Shown here piece after piece: positions 40,350-48,576 of a stretch of DNA of 64,000 nucleotides (position 1 is its first letter; each line of letters opens with the position of its first letter). The stretch covers positions 620,001 through 684,000 of the forward strand of contig CAVZHA010000015.1 of the NCBI GenBank assembly GCA_963774945.1, written 5' to 3'. A program made the translations under genes and the position numbers. The notes below the pieces were generated by a model. The model was not told the origin of the DNA. It saw nothing but the letters and a program-made list of their open reading frames with translations, and ran no database searches. This DNA is from Trebonia sp963774945. GTDB taxonomy: Bacteria > Actinomycetota > Actinomycetes > Streptosporangiales > Streptosporangiaceae.

Positions 40350-41780
40350 TTACTGGCCGAGGAGCCAGTGGTCGGGGGCGATGAGCTGGGCGGCCTCGGC
40401 AGGCCCCCAGGATCCGCGCTGGTAGGACTTGACCTCGGGCGGGTTGTCGAGCAAGGGCTGGGCGACCTTCCAGACCGAGGCGAGCCCGTCCGGGCGGGTG
40501 AACAGCGAGCGGTCGCCGAGCAGCACGTCGTGGATGAGCCGGACGTAGGCCGGCAGCGGGTCGGCGTCCTTGAGGCTGGCCAGCTGAATGCTCGCGTGCC
40601 CCACGTCGAGGTCGAGCCCGGGACCCGGCCGCTTCGTCACCAGCGACAGGTCGATCTCGCCGTCTCCGGCCAGCGAGAAGCAGAGCACGTTGGAGCCGGC
40701 CGGCAGCTGGCCGCTGAGCGGTCCTGGCGGGTCACGCAGGATCAGGCTGACGCGCTGGGCCGAGGCTGCCAGCTCCTTGCCGGTGCGCAGGTAGAACGGC
40801 ACGCCGCGCCAGCGGTCGTTGTCCACCCAGAGCCGGGCGGCGACGAAGGTGTTCTGGTTGGAGTGCGGATCGACGCCCTGAACGTCCCGGTAGTGGTCGT
40901 ACTGGCCGAGCACCACCTCGGCCGGGTCGAGCACCCGGAAGCAGCCGATGACCTCTTCCCTGGCGGCCTGCAGGTCCATCGCGCCCAGGCTGGCGGGCGG
41001 CTCCATGGCGACCTCGGCCGCGAGCTGGAACAGATGGGTGACCATCATGTCGAGCACCGCGCCGGTGGCGTCGTAGAACACCGCCCGGTCGTTGATGTCG
41101 AGCGTCTCGGGCACGTCGATCTGGACCGACTCGATGTACTGGCGATCCCAGGACGAGGCGAACAGGCCGTTCGCGAACCGGAGCATGTGCAGGTCCTGGG
41201 TCGCTTCCTTGCCGAGGAAGTGGTCGATCCTGTACACCTGCTGCTCGTCGAGGACCGAGTGGACGACCTCGTCCAGCTCGCGGAAGTTCTCGGCCGAGGT
41301 GCCGAACGGCTTCTCGTAGACCACGCGAGAGCCCTTGGCCAGGTCGTGCTGGCCCAGCGCCTTCGTCAGCTCGGTGAACGCGACGGGCGGGACGGCCAGG
41401 TAGTGGACCAGCTGCGGGTCGCCGCCGAGGGCGGTGCGGGCCTTGCCGATCACGTCGAGCAGGCTGCCGGGGTCGTCGGTGGTGAACCCGCCGCCCGCGA
41501 AAAACAAGTTCCGGGAGAAGGCGTCCCACTGCTTCGGGTCGGGCGCGGTGTCGAATTCGACCAGGGAGTCGTGGAAGTGGGCGCGGAAATCCTCGTGCGC
41601 CACGTCGCCCCGGCCGTTGCCGACTAGCCGCCACTGCTTGGGCAGCAGCCCCTCGGTCTCGAGGCGGTAGAACGCGGGGAGCACCAATCGCTTGGCCAGG
41701 TCTCCGGTCGCTCCGAAAAGGACAAAAACCGTCGGGCCGGGATCGCCCGTAGATCCGGCCTGCTGCGTGCTGGTCGCCAT
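40350..41780 (-). CDS. zwf: Glucose-6-phosphate 1-dehydrogenase
   Basis: 476 residues. NADP-binding FGATGDLAKRLVLPAFY, the substrate site YRIDHFLGKEATQD (active-site RIDHxLGKE signature), and the C-terminal domain with WRGVPFYLRTGKELA. It makes 6-phosphogluconolactone and NADPH in the oxidative pentose phosphate pathway. It is not clustered with opcA, pgl, gnd or tal, unlike the usual actinobacterial zwf operon, so it may be a second isozyme. A TAGCGT box 6 nt before the ATG suggests a leaderless message. Confidence 0.92.
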   Translation of the reverse strand: MATSTQQAGSTGDPGPTVFVLFGATGDLAKRLVLPAFYRLETEGLLPKQWRLVGNGRGDVAHEDFRAHFHDSLVEFDTAPDPKQWDAFSRNLFFAGGGFTTDDPGSLLDVIGKARTALGGDPQLVHYLAVPPVAFTELTKALGQHDLAKGSRVVYEKPFGTSAENFRELDEVVHSVLDEQQVYRIDHFLGKEATQDLHMLRFANGLFASSWDRQYIESVQIDVPETLDINDRAVFYDATGAVLDMMVTHLFQLAAEVAMEPPASLGAMDLQAAREEVIGCFRVLDPAEVVLGQYDHYRDVQGVDPHSNQNTFVAARLWVDNDRWRGVPFYLRTGKELAASAQRVSLILRDPPGPLSGQLPAGSNVLCFSLAGDGEIDLSLVTKRPGPGLDLDVGHASIQLASLKDADPLPAYVRLIHDVLLGDRSLFTRPDGLASVWKVAQPLLDNPPEVKSYQRGSWGPAEAAQLIAPDHWLLGQ

Positions 41781-41786
41781 GTGACC

Positions 41787-41792
41787 ACGCTA
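41787..41792 (-). promoter_or_regulatory. Leaderless -10 box of the G6PD gene
   Basis: Minus-strand TAGCGT, six bases (ggtcac), then ATG 41780. Confidence 0.5.
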
Positions 41793-41855
41793 CGACGCTA
41801 CCGGCGGCAACCGCTCGCCAACCCCCTGAATGGGGGGTCGCCGAATGGTTATTTG

Positions 41856-41873
41856 CGCGGTGTATACACCGCG
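41856..41873. promoter_or_regulatory. 18-bp perfect palindrome, candidate PadR operator
   Basis: CGCGGTGTATACACCGCG is perfectly self-complementary. It ends 2 bp before the -10 box of the PadR gene, so a bound repressor would exclude RNA polymerase. GTGTATACAC-type centres fit PadR sites. Confidence 0.7.
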
Positions 41874-41875
41874 TA

Positions 41876-41881
41876 TATAGT
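41876..41881 (+). promoter_or_regulatory. Leaderless -10 box (TATAGT)
   Basis: TATAGT, seven bases, then ATG 41889. Confidence 0.6.
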
Positions 41882-41888
41882 CGGCGCT

Positions 41889-42428
41889 ATGAGCGTTCCC
41901 CTGACCCTGCTCGGGCTGCTCGAACGAGAGCCGAGCTATGGGTATGACCTCAAGCGCGATTACGACGAGTACTTCGGGCGGGGCAAGCAATTGCCGTTCG
42001 GCCAGGTCTACGCGACCCTCGGCCGACTGGCGCGGGACGGGCGGGTCGAGCCGGGCGAGGCCGAGCCGGGCGACGGGCCCGACCGCAAGCGCTACGCGAT
42101 CACCGGCCTCGGCCGGGCCGAGGTCGACGCGTGGCTGGCCGAACCGGTCGAGCCGGAACCGCACCTGCAGACGGTGCTGTTCTCGAAGGTGACGCTGGCG
42201 CTGATGCTGGGCAAGCCCGCCGAGTCTTACCTGAACCGGCAGCGAGCGGCGCACCTGGTCCGAATGCGCGACCTCACCGAGCTCAAGCGGACCGGTCCCC
42301 TGGTCGACTCGCTGCTGGCCGACCACGCCCTGTTCCACCTGGAAGCAGATCTTCGCTGGATTGACCTCACGTCAGCGCGGCTGACGGAACTGGCAGCGGC
42401 CGTAAAGAATCAAAAGGAGCAGCCATGA
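41889..42428 (+). CDS. PadR family transcriptional regulator
   Basis: 179 residues. PadR winged helix at the N-terminus (PLTLLGLLEREPSYGYDLKR, FGQVYATLGRLARDGRVEPG, YAITGLGRAEVDAWL) and the C-terminal helical Vir_act_alpha region. It starts an operon with an ABC exporter: its stop overlaps the ATPase start (ATGA at 42425-42428). The palindrome directly upstream suggests it represses the whole operon, with relief by a toxic ligand exported by the transporter (inference). Confidence 0.92.
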   Translation: MSVPLTLLGLLEREPSYGYDLKRDYDEYFGRGKQLPFGQVYATLGRLARDGRVEPGEAEPGDGPDRKRYAITGLGRAEVDAWLAEPVEPEPHLQTVLFSKVTLALMLGKPAESYLNRQRAAHLVRMRDLTELKRTGPLVDSLLADHALFHLEADLRWIDLTSARLTELAAAVKNQKEQP

Positions 42429-43159
42429 GCACCCCCGTTGTCGTGGGCGGCGCCCTGATCGAGGCCCGCGACGTACGCAAGTCATTCGGCCAGACGCCCG
42501 CGCTGCGCGGGGCGTCGGTCGCCGTCAGCCGGGGCGAGATCCTGGCGATCATGGGCCCGAGCGGGTCCGGCAAGTCCACCCTGCTGCACTGCCTGGCGGG
42601 GATCTTCGCCCCCGACGGCGGCGAGGTCTGGTTCGACGGCAGCCGGATGGACACCCTCGACGAGGCGGCGCGGACCAAGCTGCGGCGGACCGCGTTCGGC
42701 TTCGTGTTCCAGTTCGGGCAGCTGGTGCCCGAGCTCACCGCGGCCGACAACGTGGCGATGCCGCTGCTGCTCAACCGGGTTCGGCGGCGGACCGCGTACC
42801 AGACGGCGGACAGCTGGCTGGAGAAGCTCGGCGTCGGCGACAAGGGCGGGCGCCGGACCGGCGAGCTGTCCGGCGGCGAGGCGCAGCGGGTCGCGATCGC
42901 GCGGGCGCTCGCGCTCGGCCCGAAGCTGATCTTCGCCGACGAGCCGACCGGGTCGCTTGACTCGCTGACCGGCGAGAAGGTGATGGACCTGCTGGTCAGG
43001 CTCGCTCGCGAGCAGGACACGACGGTCGTCATCGTCACCCACGACGCGCGGGTCGCGGCCTACGCGGACCGGGTGGTGATGGTCCGCGACGGGCTGGTCT
43101 CGTTCGACCTGGGCCCGGAGTCGTCGGCGCCGAAGCACGCGGCGAAGGCGGCCGGCTGA
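42425..43159 (+). CDS. ABC transporter ATP-binding protein (MacB/LolD type)
   Basis: 244 residues. Walker A GPSGSGKST, Q-loop FVFQFGQLVPELTAADNV, signature LSGGEAQRVAIARALAL, Walker B LIFADEPTGSLDS, H-loop VTHDARVAAYADRVV. The FQFGQLxPELTxxxNVxxPLL block is typical of the MacB/LolD/FtsE branch, which works with FtsX-like permeases. The stop overlaps the permease start by one base. Confidence 0.93.
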   Translation: MSTPVVVGGALIEARDVRKSFGQTPALRGASVAVSRGEILAIMGPSGSGKSTLLHCLAGIFAPDGGEVWFDGSRMDTLDEAARTKLRRTAFGFVFQFGQLVPELTAADNVAMPLLLNRVRRRTAYQTADSWLEKLGVGDKGGRRTGELSGGEAQRVAIARALALGPKLIFADEPTGSLDSLTGEKVMDLLVRLAREQDTTVVIVTHDARVAAYADRVVMVRDGLVSFDLGPESSAPKHAAKAAG

Positions 43160-45476
43160 TGCTCCGGCTCGGCCTCCGGCTCACCCTGCGCAGCGGGCGC
43201 GAGGCGCTCGTCCGGCTGGCGGTGACCACCGCCGCGGTCGCGGTCGGGGTCGCGTTGCTGCTCGGCGTGCTGGCCGAGTTCCACGCCTTCCAGGCCCAGT
43301 CCAACCAGCCGTGCTGGGCCTGCACCGCGGGCGATCCGGTGCCGTCGACGCTGCCCGCCAGCGGCGAGCTGTGGAACAACAGCGTGGACTTCTATGAGGG
43401 GCAGACGCTCACCCGGCTGGACGTCGCCGCCCTCGGTCCGGGCGCGCCGGTGCTCCCCGGTATCTCCAAGCTGCCGGCCGCGGGCCAGTACTACGCTTCC
43501 CCGGCGCTGGCCGCGCTGCTGCGCACGGTGCCCGCCGGTGAGCTCGGCGACCGGTTCCCTGGCACGATGATCGGGACGATCGGGCAGGCCGGGCTGACCG
43601 GGCCGGGCCAGCTGGCGGTCTACATCGGGTACCCGCCGACGGCGCTGAACGCGATCGGCGGGACGACGTGGGTCACATCGATCGGCACCGCCCCCGCGTC
43701 GGAGGTGTTCACCCCGTTCTTCCGGTACGCGTTCGGCATCGGGGTGCTGGCCGTCCTGTTCCCGATGCTGGTGCTGATCAGCACCGCCACCCGGCTAGCG
43801 GCGAGTCGCCGGGAGGAGCGGTTCGCCGCGCTCCGACTGGTCGGCGGGACGCCGGCCGACATCCGGATGATCGCCGCGGTGGAGTCGGCCGTGAGCGCGT
43901 TCTTCGGCGCGGTCCTCGGGGTCGTGATCTGGCTGCTGCTGCAGCCTTTGGTGGCCGGCGGGGCGCTGATCGGGACGCAGTACTTCTCCTCCACGGTGAC
44001 CCCCGCCGCCTGGGAGTACGCCGCGATCGTGCTCGGGGTGCCGGTGATCGCGCTGGTCGCGGCGCTAGTCTCGCTGCGCCGGGTGCAGATCTCACCGCTG
44101 GGCGTGAGCAGGCGGGCGACGCCCGACCGCCCGACGTTCTGGCGGCTGATCGTGCTGGCGCTCGGCGTGGCGGTCTACCTGTACGGGCTGTCGGCCACCT
44201 CGCACCAGAGCATCGGGGCAGCCACCTACCCCGGGCTCCTGCTGACCATGGTCGGGCTGGTCGTCGCGGGGCCGTGGTTCACCTGGGCGACGGCGCGGCT
44301 GTTCGGCTCGATGTCACGGGGGGCGGCGCCGCTGCTCGCGAGCCGGCGGCTGGCCGACAACCCGAAGGCCGCCTTCCGCTCGGTGACCGGGCTGGTGCTG
44401 GCGGTCTTCCTCGGCACGATGGTGGGCACGCTGGTGCCGGCGGTGAACGCGACCGAGGCGTCGCCGACCAACACATCGCTCAGCAACGTCCTGCTCGACC
44501 AGGTCGGGATGTCCGGACCGGCCGCCACCCGGCTGCTGGGCGGGCTCGGCGCGATCGGCGGGGCCAGCGTCTACCCGTTCTACTCGGTGAGCTTGCCGGC
44601 CGCGCGGACAGGCGGGAACGGCAGCGGGCCGGGCCGGCCGGCAAAGGCGGGAATGGAGGCGGTGCCGGGGGGAACGGGAGCAACCGCAGTGGCGGCGGCG
44701 TCCAGATCGGGCCAGGCAAGGCCCTGGCCGGCGGGGTCACGGTGGTGAGCTGCGCGGTGATGCGGGAGCTGGCCGTGCTCGGGCAGTGCGCGCCCGGCGT
44801 CGCCGCGGTCCAGACGCAGGACGGCTCCATGTTCGGGGACAACCCGCTCTACAACACGCAGCCGTTCGTCAGCGCGTCCAATCGCCCCTACGACGGCTCG
44901 CTGTCCGGCCTGCCGCTGCAGGCGGTACTGGTCAGGGTGAACAGCCCGGCGACGCTGGAGCGGGTTCGGACCTATCTCGCGGTCAACGCGCCGCCGCAGG
45001 TCGCCCCGGGCCAGGGGCAGTCGCCCACGCCGCCGCGGACGTTCGGCGAGACGCTGCAGATCCGCACCCAGCGGGCGGACACGCTGGAGAACCTCGTCTA
45101 CGCGGCGGTCGCGCTGACGCTGATCGTGGCCGGATGCAGCCTGGCGGTCGCGGTCGGCGGCGGGCTGGTCGACCGCAAGCGCCCGTTCACCCTGCTCCGC
45201 GTCAGCGGCACCGGGGTCGGGGTGCTGTCGGGGGTGGTACTCCTAGAGGCGGCGGTCCCATTGGCCGCGGCCACCGTGTTGGCGGCCGGCATCGCCTACG
45301 GGACGTCGGTGCTTGCGTTCGTCAGGCTCGCGCCCGCCGGCACCGCGATCCCGCAGCTCGGGCACGACTACTACGCCCTGATGGGGATCGGGCTGCTGAT
45401 CGCCTTCGGCGTGATCGCGGTGACACTGCCGCTGCTGCGCCGGATGACCGTGCCCGGCAACGTCCGCTTCGAGTAG
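43159..45476 (+). pseudogene. FtsX-like ABC permease, frameshifted as read
   Basis: Two FtsX halves. The first (43159 to ~44630) has a membrane anchor, an external domain, three helices with ASRREERFAALRLVGGTPADI, and further helices. The second (~44630-45476) has a periplasmic-type domain, then LENLVYAAVALTLIVAGCSL, DRKRPFTLLRVSGTG, and terminal helices ending MTVPGNVRFE. The halves are in different frames. The switch occurs at GGGCCGGCCG (44631-44640) in a glycine-rich linker, where one extra G joins ...NGSGP to GPAGKGGNGG. As read the first frame stops at 44748. Probably a single ~770-residue exporter permease with a one-base sequence error; a true null mutation is possible. Confidence 0.8.
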
Positions 45477-46356
45477 GCGTCCGCGGGTGCGCTTCCGCTT
45501 CGGGTAAGCGCAGGAATCGGCGGGTGAGCTCGGCGATCTGGTCGGGCTGCTCGTCGAGGGCGAAGTGGCCGGCGTCGAGGAGATGGACCTCGGCGCCGGG
45601 CACGTCGCGGCGGTAGGCCTCCGCCTCGGCGGTCAGGAAGGACGGGTCGTAGCGGCCCCACGCCACCAGCAGCGGCGGCCGGTGCGTCCGCAGCCACTGC
45701 TGCCAGGCCGGGTAGCTGGCGACGTTGGTGCGGTAGTCGTAGAACAGGTCGGTCTGGATGTCGTGCTGGCCGGGCCGGCCGAGGAAGGCGAGCTCGTCGG
45801 TCCACAGGTCCGGGTCGTACTGCTGCGGGACCGGGCTGCTGCCGACGTGGCGTTGCCTGGTGGCGGCGGGCGAGAAGAAGTTCTCGCGCAGCGCCGCCTC
45901 GTGGGCCGGGCGGTCCGCCCAGAACGCCCGGCGGGTGTCCCACAGCGGGCCGAGGCCATCGGAGTGCGCGACCGCGTTCTGCACGATCATCGCCCGCACC
46001 CGGGCCGGGTGCGCGGTCGCCAGCCGGAAGCCGATCGGGCCGCCGTAGTCCTGCATGAACAGGGTGTACCGGCCCAGGCCGAGTTGCTCGGTGAAACGCC
46101 CGATGATCTCGGCCAGGTGATCGAAGGTGTAGGCGAAGCCGGACGGGCCGGGCGCGTCGCTGTGGCCGAAACCCGGGTAGTCCGGCGCGATGAGGTGGAA
46201 CTCGTCGGCCAGCCTGGTCAGCAGCGGCTCCCACATCCGCGAAGAGGACGGGAAGCCGTGCAGCAGCAGGATAGTGGGCCGGTCGGGCGGGCCCGCCTCG
46301 CGGTAGAAGACCGACACCCCGTCGACGTCGGCCGACTGGTAGACCGGGTGGCTCAC
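45322..46356 (-). CDS. Alpha/beta hydrolase (haloalkane-dehalogenase/epoxide-hydrolase-like)
   Basis: 344 residues as read. LLLHGFPSSSRMW (HGF oxyanion motif), nucleophile aspartate in MQDYGGPIGFRLA, acidic residue in WGRYDPSF, histidine in DAGHFALDE. The aspartate nucleophile marks the dehalogenase/epoxide-hydrolase group. The fold ends at about residue 290 (IAELTRRFLRL); the remaining ~50 residues are an Arg/Ser/Ala-rich read-through antisense to the permease 3' end (155-bp overlap), so the original stop may have been lost. The start overlaps the stop of the upstream reductase gene (ATGA). Confidence 0.82.
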   Translation of the reverse strand: MSHPVYQSADVDGVSVFYREAGPPDRPTILLLHGFPSSSRMWEPLLTRLADEFHLIAPDYPGFGHSDAPGPSGFAYTFDHLAEIIGRFTEQLGLGRYTLFMQDYGGPIGFRLATAHPARVRAMIVQNAVAHSDGLGPLWDTRRAFWADRPAHEAALRENFFSPAATRQRHVGSSPVPQQYDPDLWTDELAFLGRPGQHDIQTDLFYDYRTNVASYPAWQQWLRTHRPPLLVAWGRYDPSFLTAEAEAYRRDVPGAEVHLLDAGHFALDEQPDQIAELTRRFLRLPEAEAHPRTPTRSGRCRARSSGAAAAVSPRSRRRRSAARSPSGRSSRARAAGSRCRRARA

Positions 46357-47852
46357 CGCCCTGTCCTCGCCTTCGGGCGGTCGGCGTGCTCGGCGGCGCG
46401 GGTGATGTTGCGGACCATGCCGCCGAACACGATGCCGTGGAACGGGGAGATGGACCGCCAGTACGCGTGGCCGGCCAGGCCGCGGGGCTGGAAGATGGCG
46501 CGCTGGCCGTAGGTGGTCATCCCGTCGTGGTCGCGGCCTGCCGTCAGCTCGAGCCAGGCGAGGCCGGGGAGCTTCATCTCCGCGCGGAGCCGGAGCAGCG
46601 CGCCCGGGGTGATCGCCTCCACCCGCCAGAAGTCAAGCGCGTCGCCGACGCGCAGGTGGTGCGGGTCGCGGCGGCCGCGGCGGAGCCCGACGCCGCCCGC
46701 GAGCCGGTCGAGCAGCCCGCGGACCGCCCACCCGGCCGGGAACGAGTACCACCCGGTGGCGCCGCCGATGCCCTCGATGACCTCCCACAGAGCGGCGGGC
46801 GTGGCGCCGACGGCGGCCACCCGCTCGTCGACGTAGAGCGAGCCGCCGGCCCACGCGGGGTCGCTCGGCAGCGGGTCGCTCGGCGCGCCGGGGGTGCCGG
46901 CCGAAGACCAGCTGGTGGAGACGTCGCCCTCCCGGGTGTGGCGCAGGGCCAGCGCGATCGCGAGGTCGAGCGGCACCAGCCCCGCGGGCGGGTCGGGGAC
47001 GTACTCGGCGATGTCGTGCTCGGCGCCGACGACCTCGTTCACCAGCGATTCGACCAGCGGCTTGGCCAGGCCGGCCGGGACCGGGGTGACCAGCCCGACC
47101 CACAGCGACGACAGCCGCGGCGTCAGCAGCGGCACCGGGATCAGCACCCGCTGCCGAAGCCCGGCCACCGCGCAGTACCGGCGCATCATGTCCGCGTAGG
47201 TCAGCACGTCGGGACCGCCGATGTCGAACGAGCGGCTGACGTCGGCCGGCAGCGTCGCGCTGCCGACCAGGTAGCGCAGCACGTCCTGGACCGCGATCGG
47301 CTGGATGCGGGTGCTCACCCACTTCGGTGTGACCATCGCGGGCAGCCGCTCGGTCAGGTAGCGCAGCATCTCGAACGAGGCCGACCCGCTGCCGATGATC
47401 ACCGCCGCCTGCAGCGCGGCCGTCGGCACGCCGCTGGCGAGCAGGATGTCGCCGACCTCGCGGCGCGAGCGCAGATGCGGGGACAGCCCGGCGACCGGGC
47501 CGGTGATGATGCCGCCGAGGTACACGATGCGCTTGACTCCGGCCGAGGCGGCGGCCCGGGCGAAGATCCCGGCCGCCTCGCGGTCCCGCTGCTCGAACGA
47601 CGGGCCGGTGCCGAGCGAGTGGATGAGGTAATAGGCCACCTCGACCCCGTCGAGGGCGCGCCGCACCGCCGCCGCGTCCATCACGTCGGCCGCCTCCACC
47701 TCGACGTCCCCGGACCAGGGGCGCCCGTCCAGTTTCCCCGGGTCGCGGGCCAGGCAGCGCACGCCGTAGCCGGCTGCGAGCAACTCGGGGACGAGCCGGC
47801 CACCGATGTAGCCAGAGGCACCGGTGACCAGGCACTTCAGTGGCGAGGACAT
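46353..47852 (-). CDS. SDR-type NAD(P)-binding protein with a C-terminal DUF2867 domain
   Basis: 499 residues. An N-terminal atypical SDR (CLVTGASGYIGGRLVPELL, then YYLIHSLGTG and VKRIVYLGG) of ~300 residues is fused to a DUF2867 (START-like) domain of ~150 residues (VGATPAALWEVIEGIGGATGW ... LRLRAEMKLPGLAWLEL ... PFHGIVFGGM). This two-domain build is common in actinobacteria and cyanobacteria; the reaction is not established. Upstream of, and overlapping by 4 nt, the hydrolase gene. Confidence 0.87.
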   Translation of the reverse strand: MSSPLKCLVTGASGYIGGRLVPELLAAGYGVRCLARDPGKLDGRPWSGDVEVEAADVMDAAAVRRALDGVEVAYYLIHSLGTGPSFEQRDREAAGIFARAAASAGVKRIVYLGGIITGPVAGLSPHLRSRREVGDILLASGVPTAALQAAVIIGSGSASFEMLRYLTERLPAMVTPKWVSTRIQPIAVQDVLRYLVGSATLPADVSRSFDIGGPDVLTYADMMRRYCAVAGLRQRVLIPVPLLTPRLSSLWVGLVTPVPAGLAKPLVESLVNEVVGAEHDIAEYVPDPPAGLVPLDLAIALALRHTREGDVSTSWSSAGTPGAPSDPLPSDPAWAGGSLYVDERVAAVGATPAALWEVIEGIGGATGWYSFPAGWAVRGLLDRLAGGVGLRRGRRDPHHLRVGDALDFWRVEAITPGALLRLRAEMKLPGLAWLELTAGRDHDGMTTYGQRAIFQPRGLAGHAYWRSISPFHGIVFGGMVRNITRAAEHADRPKARTGR

Positions 47853-48019
47853 ACCTCAGTGTTTCATGCGGCCTGGTGAGCTATCACCGTGAGTTACCGG
47901 ATGGGTGCGGATCGAGGCGGAGCACCGCCGCCCGGCGGGCAAGGGCCGCGGCTGCGCATGGCCGCTGTCGCGGCGCCGGGCTACGCTGTACTGGCATCGG
48001 GCTGAGGAAGGTGCTGGCG

Positions 48020-48508
48020 ATGACGGGACCGCACGACCGGGAAGCTTCGAACTATGACCGGCTCAGGGCGGGCCACGCCGAACGCGAGCAGGTGATCCAG
48101 GCGCTGACGGCCGCGTTCGTGCACGGACGGCTGACCAAGGCTGAATTCGACACGCGGGCGGGCCAGGCGCTGTCGGCCCGGACCTACGCCGACCTGTCCG
48201 GGCTGACCGCCGACATCCCGGCCGCCCCGGTCGTCCCGTCCGCTCCGGTCCCGGCGCGGACGACGGCCCCGGCGCGCCACCCGCTGGCCAAGGCGGCCGC
48301 CGGGTCGGTCCTGTGCCTGGTCATCGCCCTCGCCGCCCGCATGGCGGTGGGGCACTTCGATCCGGGCGGTGTCGGACCCAATCCCGAGCACTACCTGGCC
48401 CCGCCGTTCATTCTGCTGTTCTTTCTCGCGCTGTTGGCGGCGCTCGGGATCCTCGTGGCCGGGGTGGCCGCCTCGGTGAAACAGCGGCGCACGGCCTCCC
48501 TCGGGTGA
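48020..48508 (+). CDS. DUF1707 membrane protein (second copy)
   Basis: 162 residues. DUF1707 region (RAGHAEREQVIQALTAAFVH, then GRLTKAEFDTRAGQALSART), A/P linker, and two hydrophobic helices. ATG 48020 follows GAGGAAGG; the frame runs open to 47840 but the extra part overlaps the divergent SDR gene and is arginine-rich. The same domain order as the 30.0-kb gene, with low identity. Copy C of the dispersed repeat begins 20 bp after its stop. Confidence 0.85.
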   Translation: MTGPHDREASNYDRLRAGHAEREQVIQALTAAFVHGRLTKAEFDTRAGQALSARTYADLSGLTADIPAAPVVPSAPVPARTTAPARHPLAKAAAGSVLCLVIALAARMAVGHFDPGGVGPNPEHYLAPPFILLFFLALLAALGILVAGVAASVKQRRTASLG

Positions 48509-48528
48509 GGCACACCGTTGCCTGGCCG

Positions 48529-48576
48529 GGCGGAGTCAGGGACCGTTCGATATGACGATGTTGAATTTTGGCGACG
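48529..48576 (+). repeat. Dispersed repeat, copy C
   Basis: GGCGGAGTCAGGGACCGTTC, then GATATGACGATGTTGAATTTT, ending CGTCAG where TCA is the stop (reverse) of the glutamine-synthetase-like gene. It fills the space between two convergent genes. Confidence 0.7.

Noticed and set aside
44626..44640. Programmed -1 ribosomal frameshifting in the FtsX gene
   Set aside because: No X-XXY-YYZ slippery heptamer with A/T-rich codons and no evident downstream pseudoknot; two other genes break at the same motif, so an error is simpler.
46386..47879. 497-codon plus-strand frame opposite the SDR/DUF2867 gene
   Set aside because: Antisense shadow rich in G, R, H and D; no fold or ribosome site.
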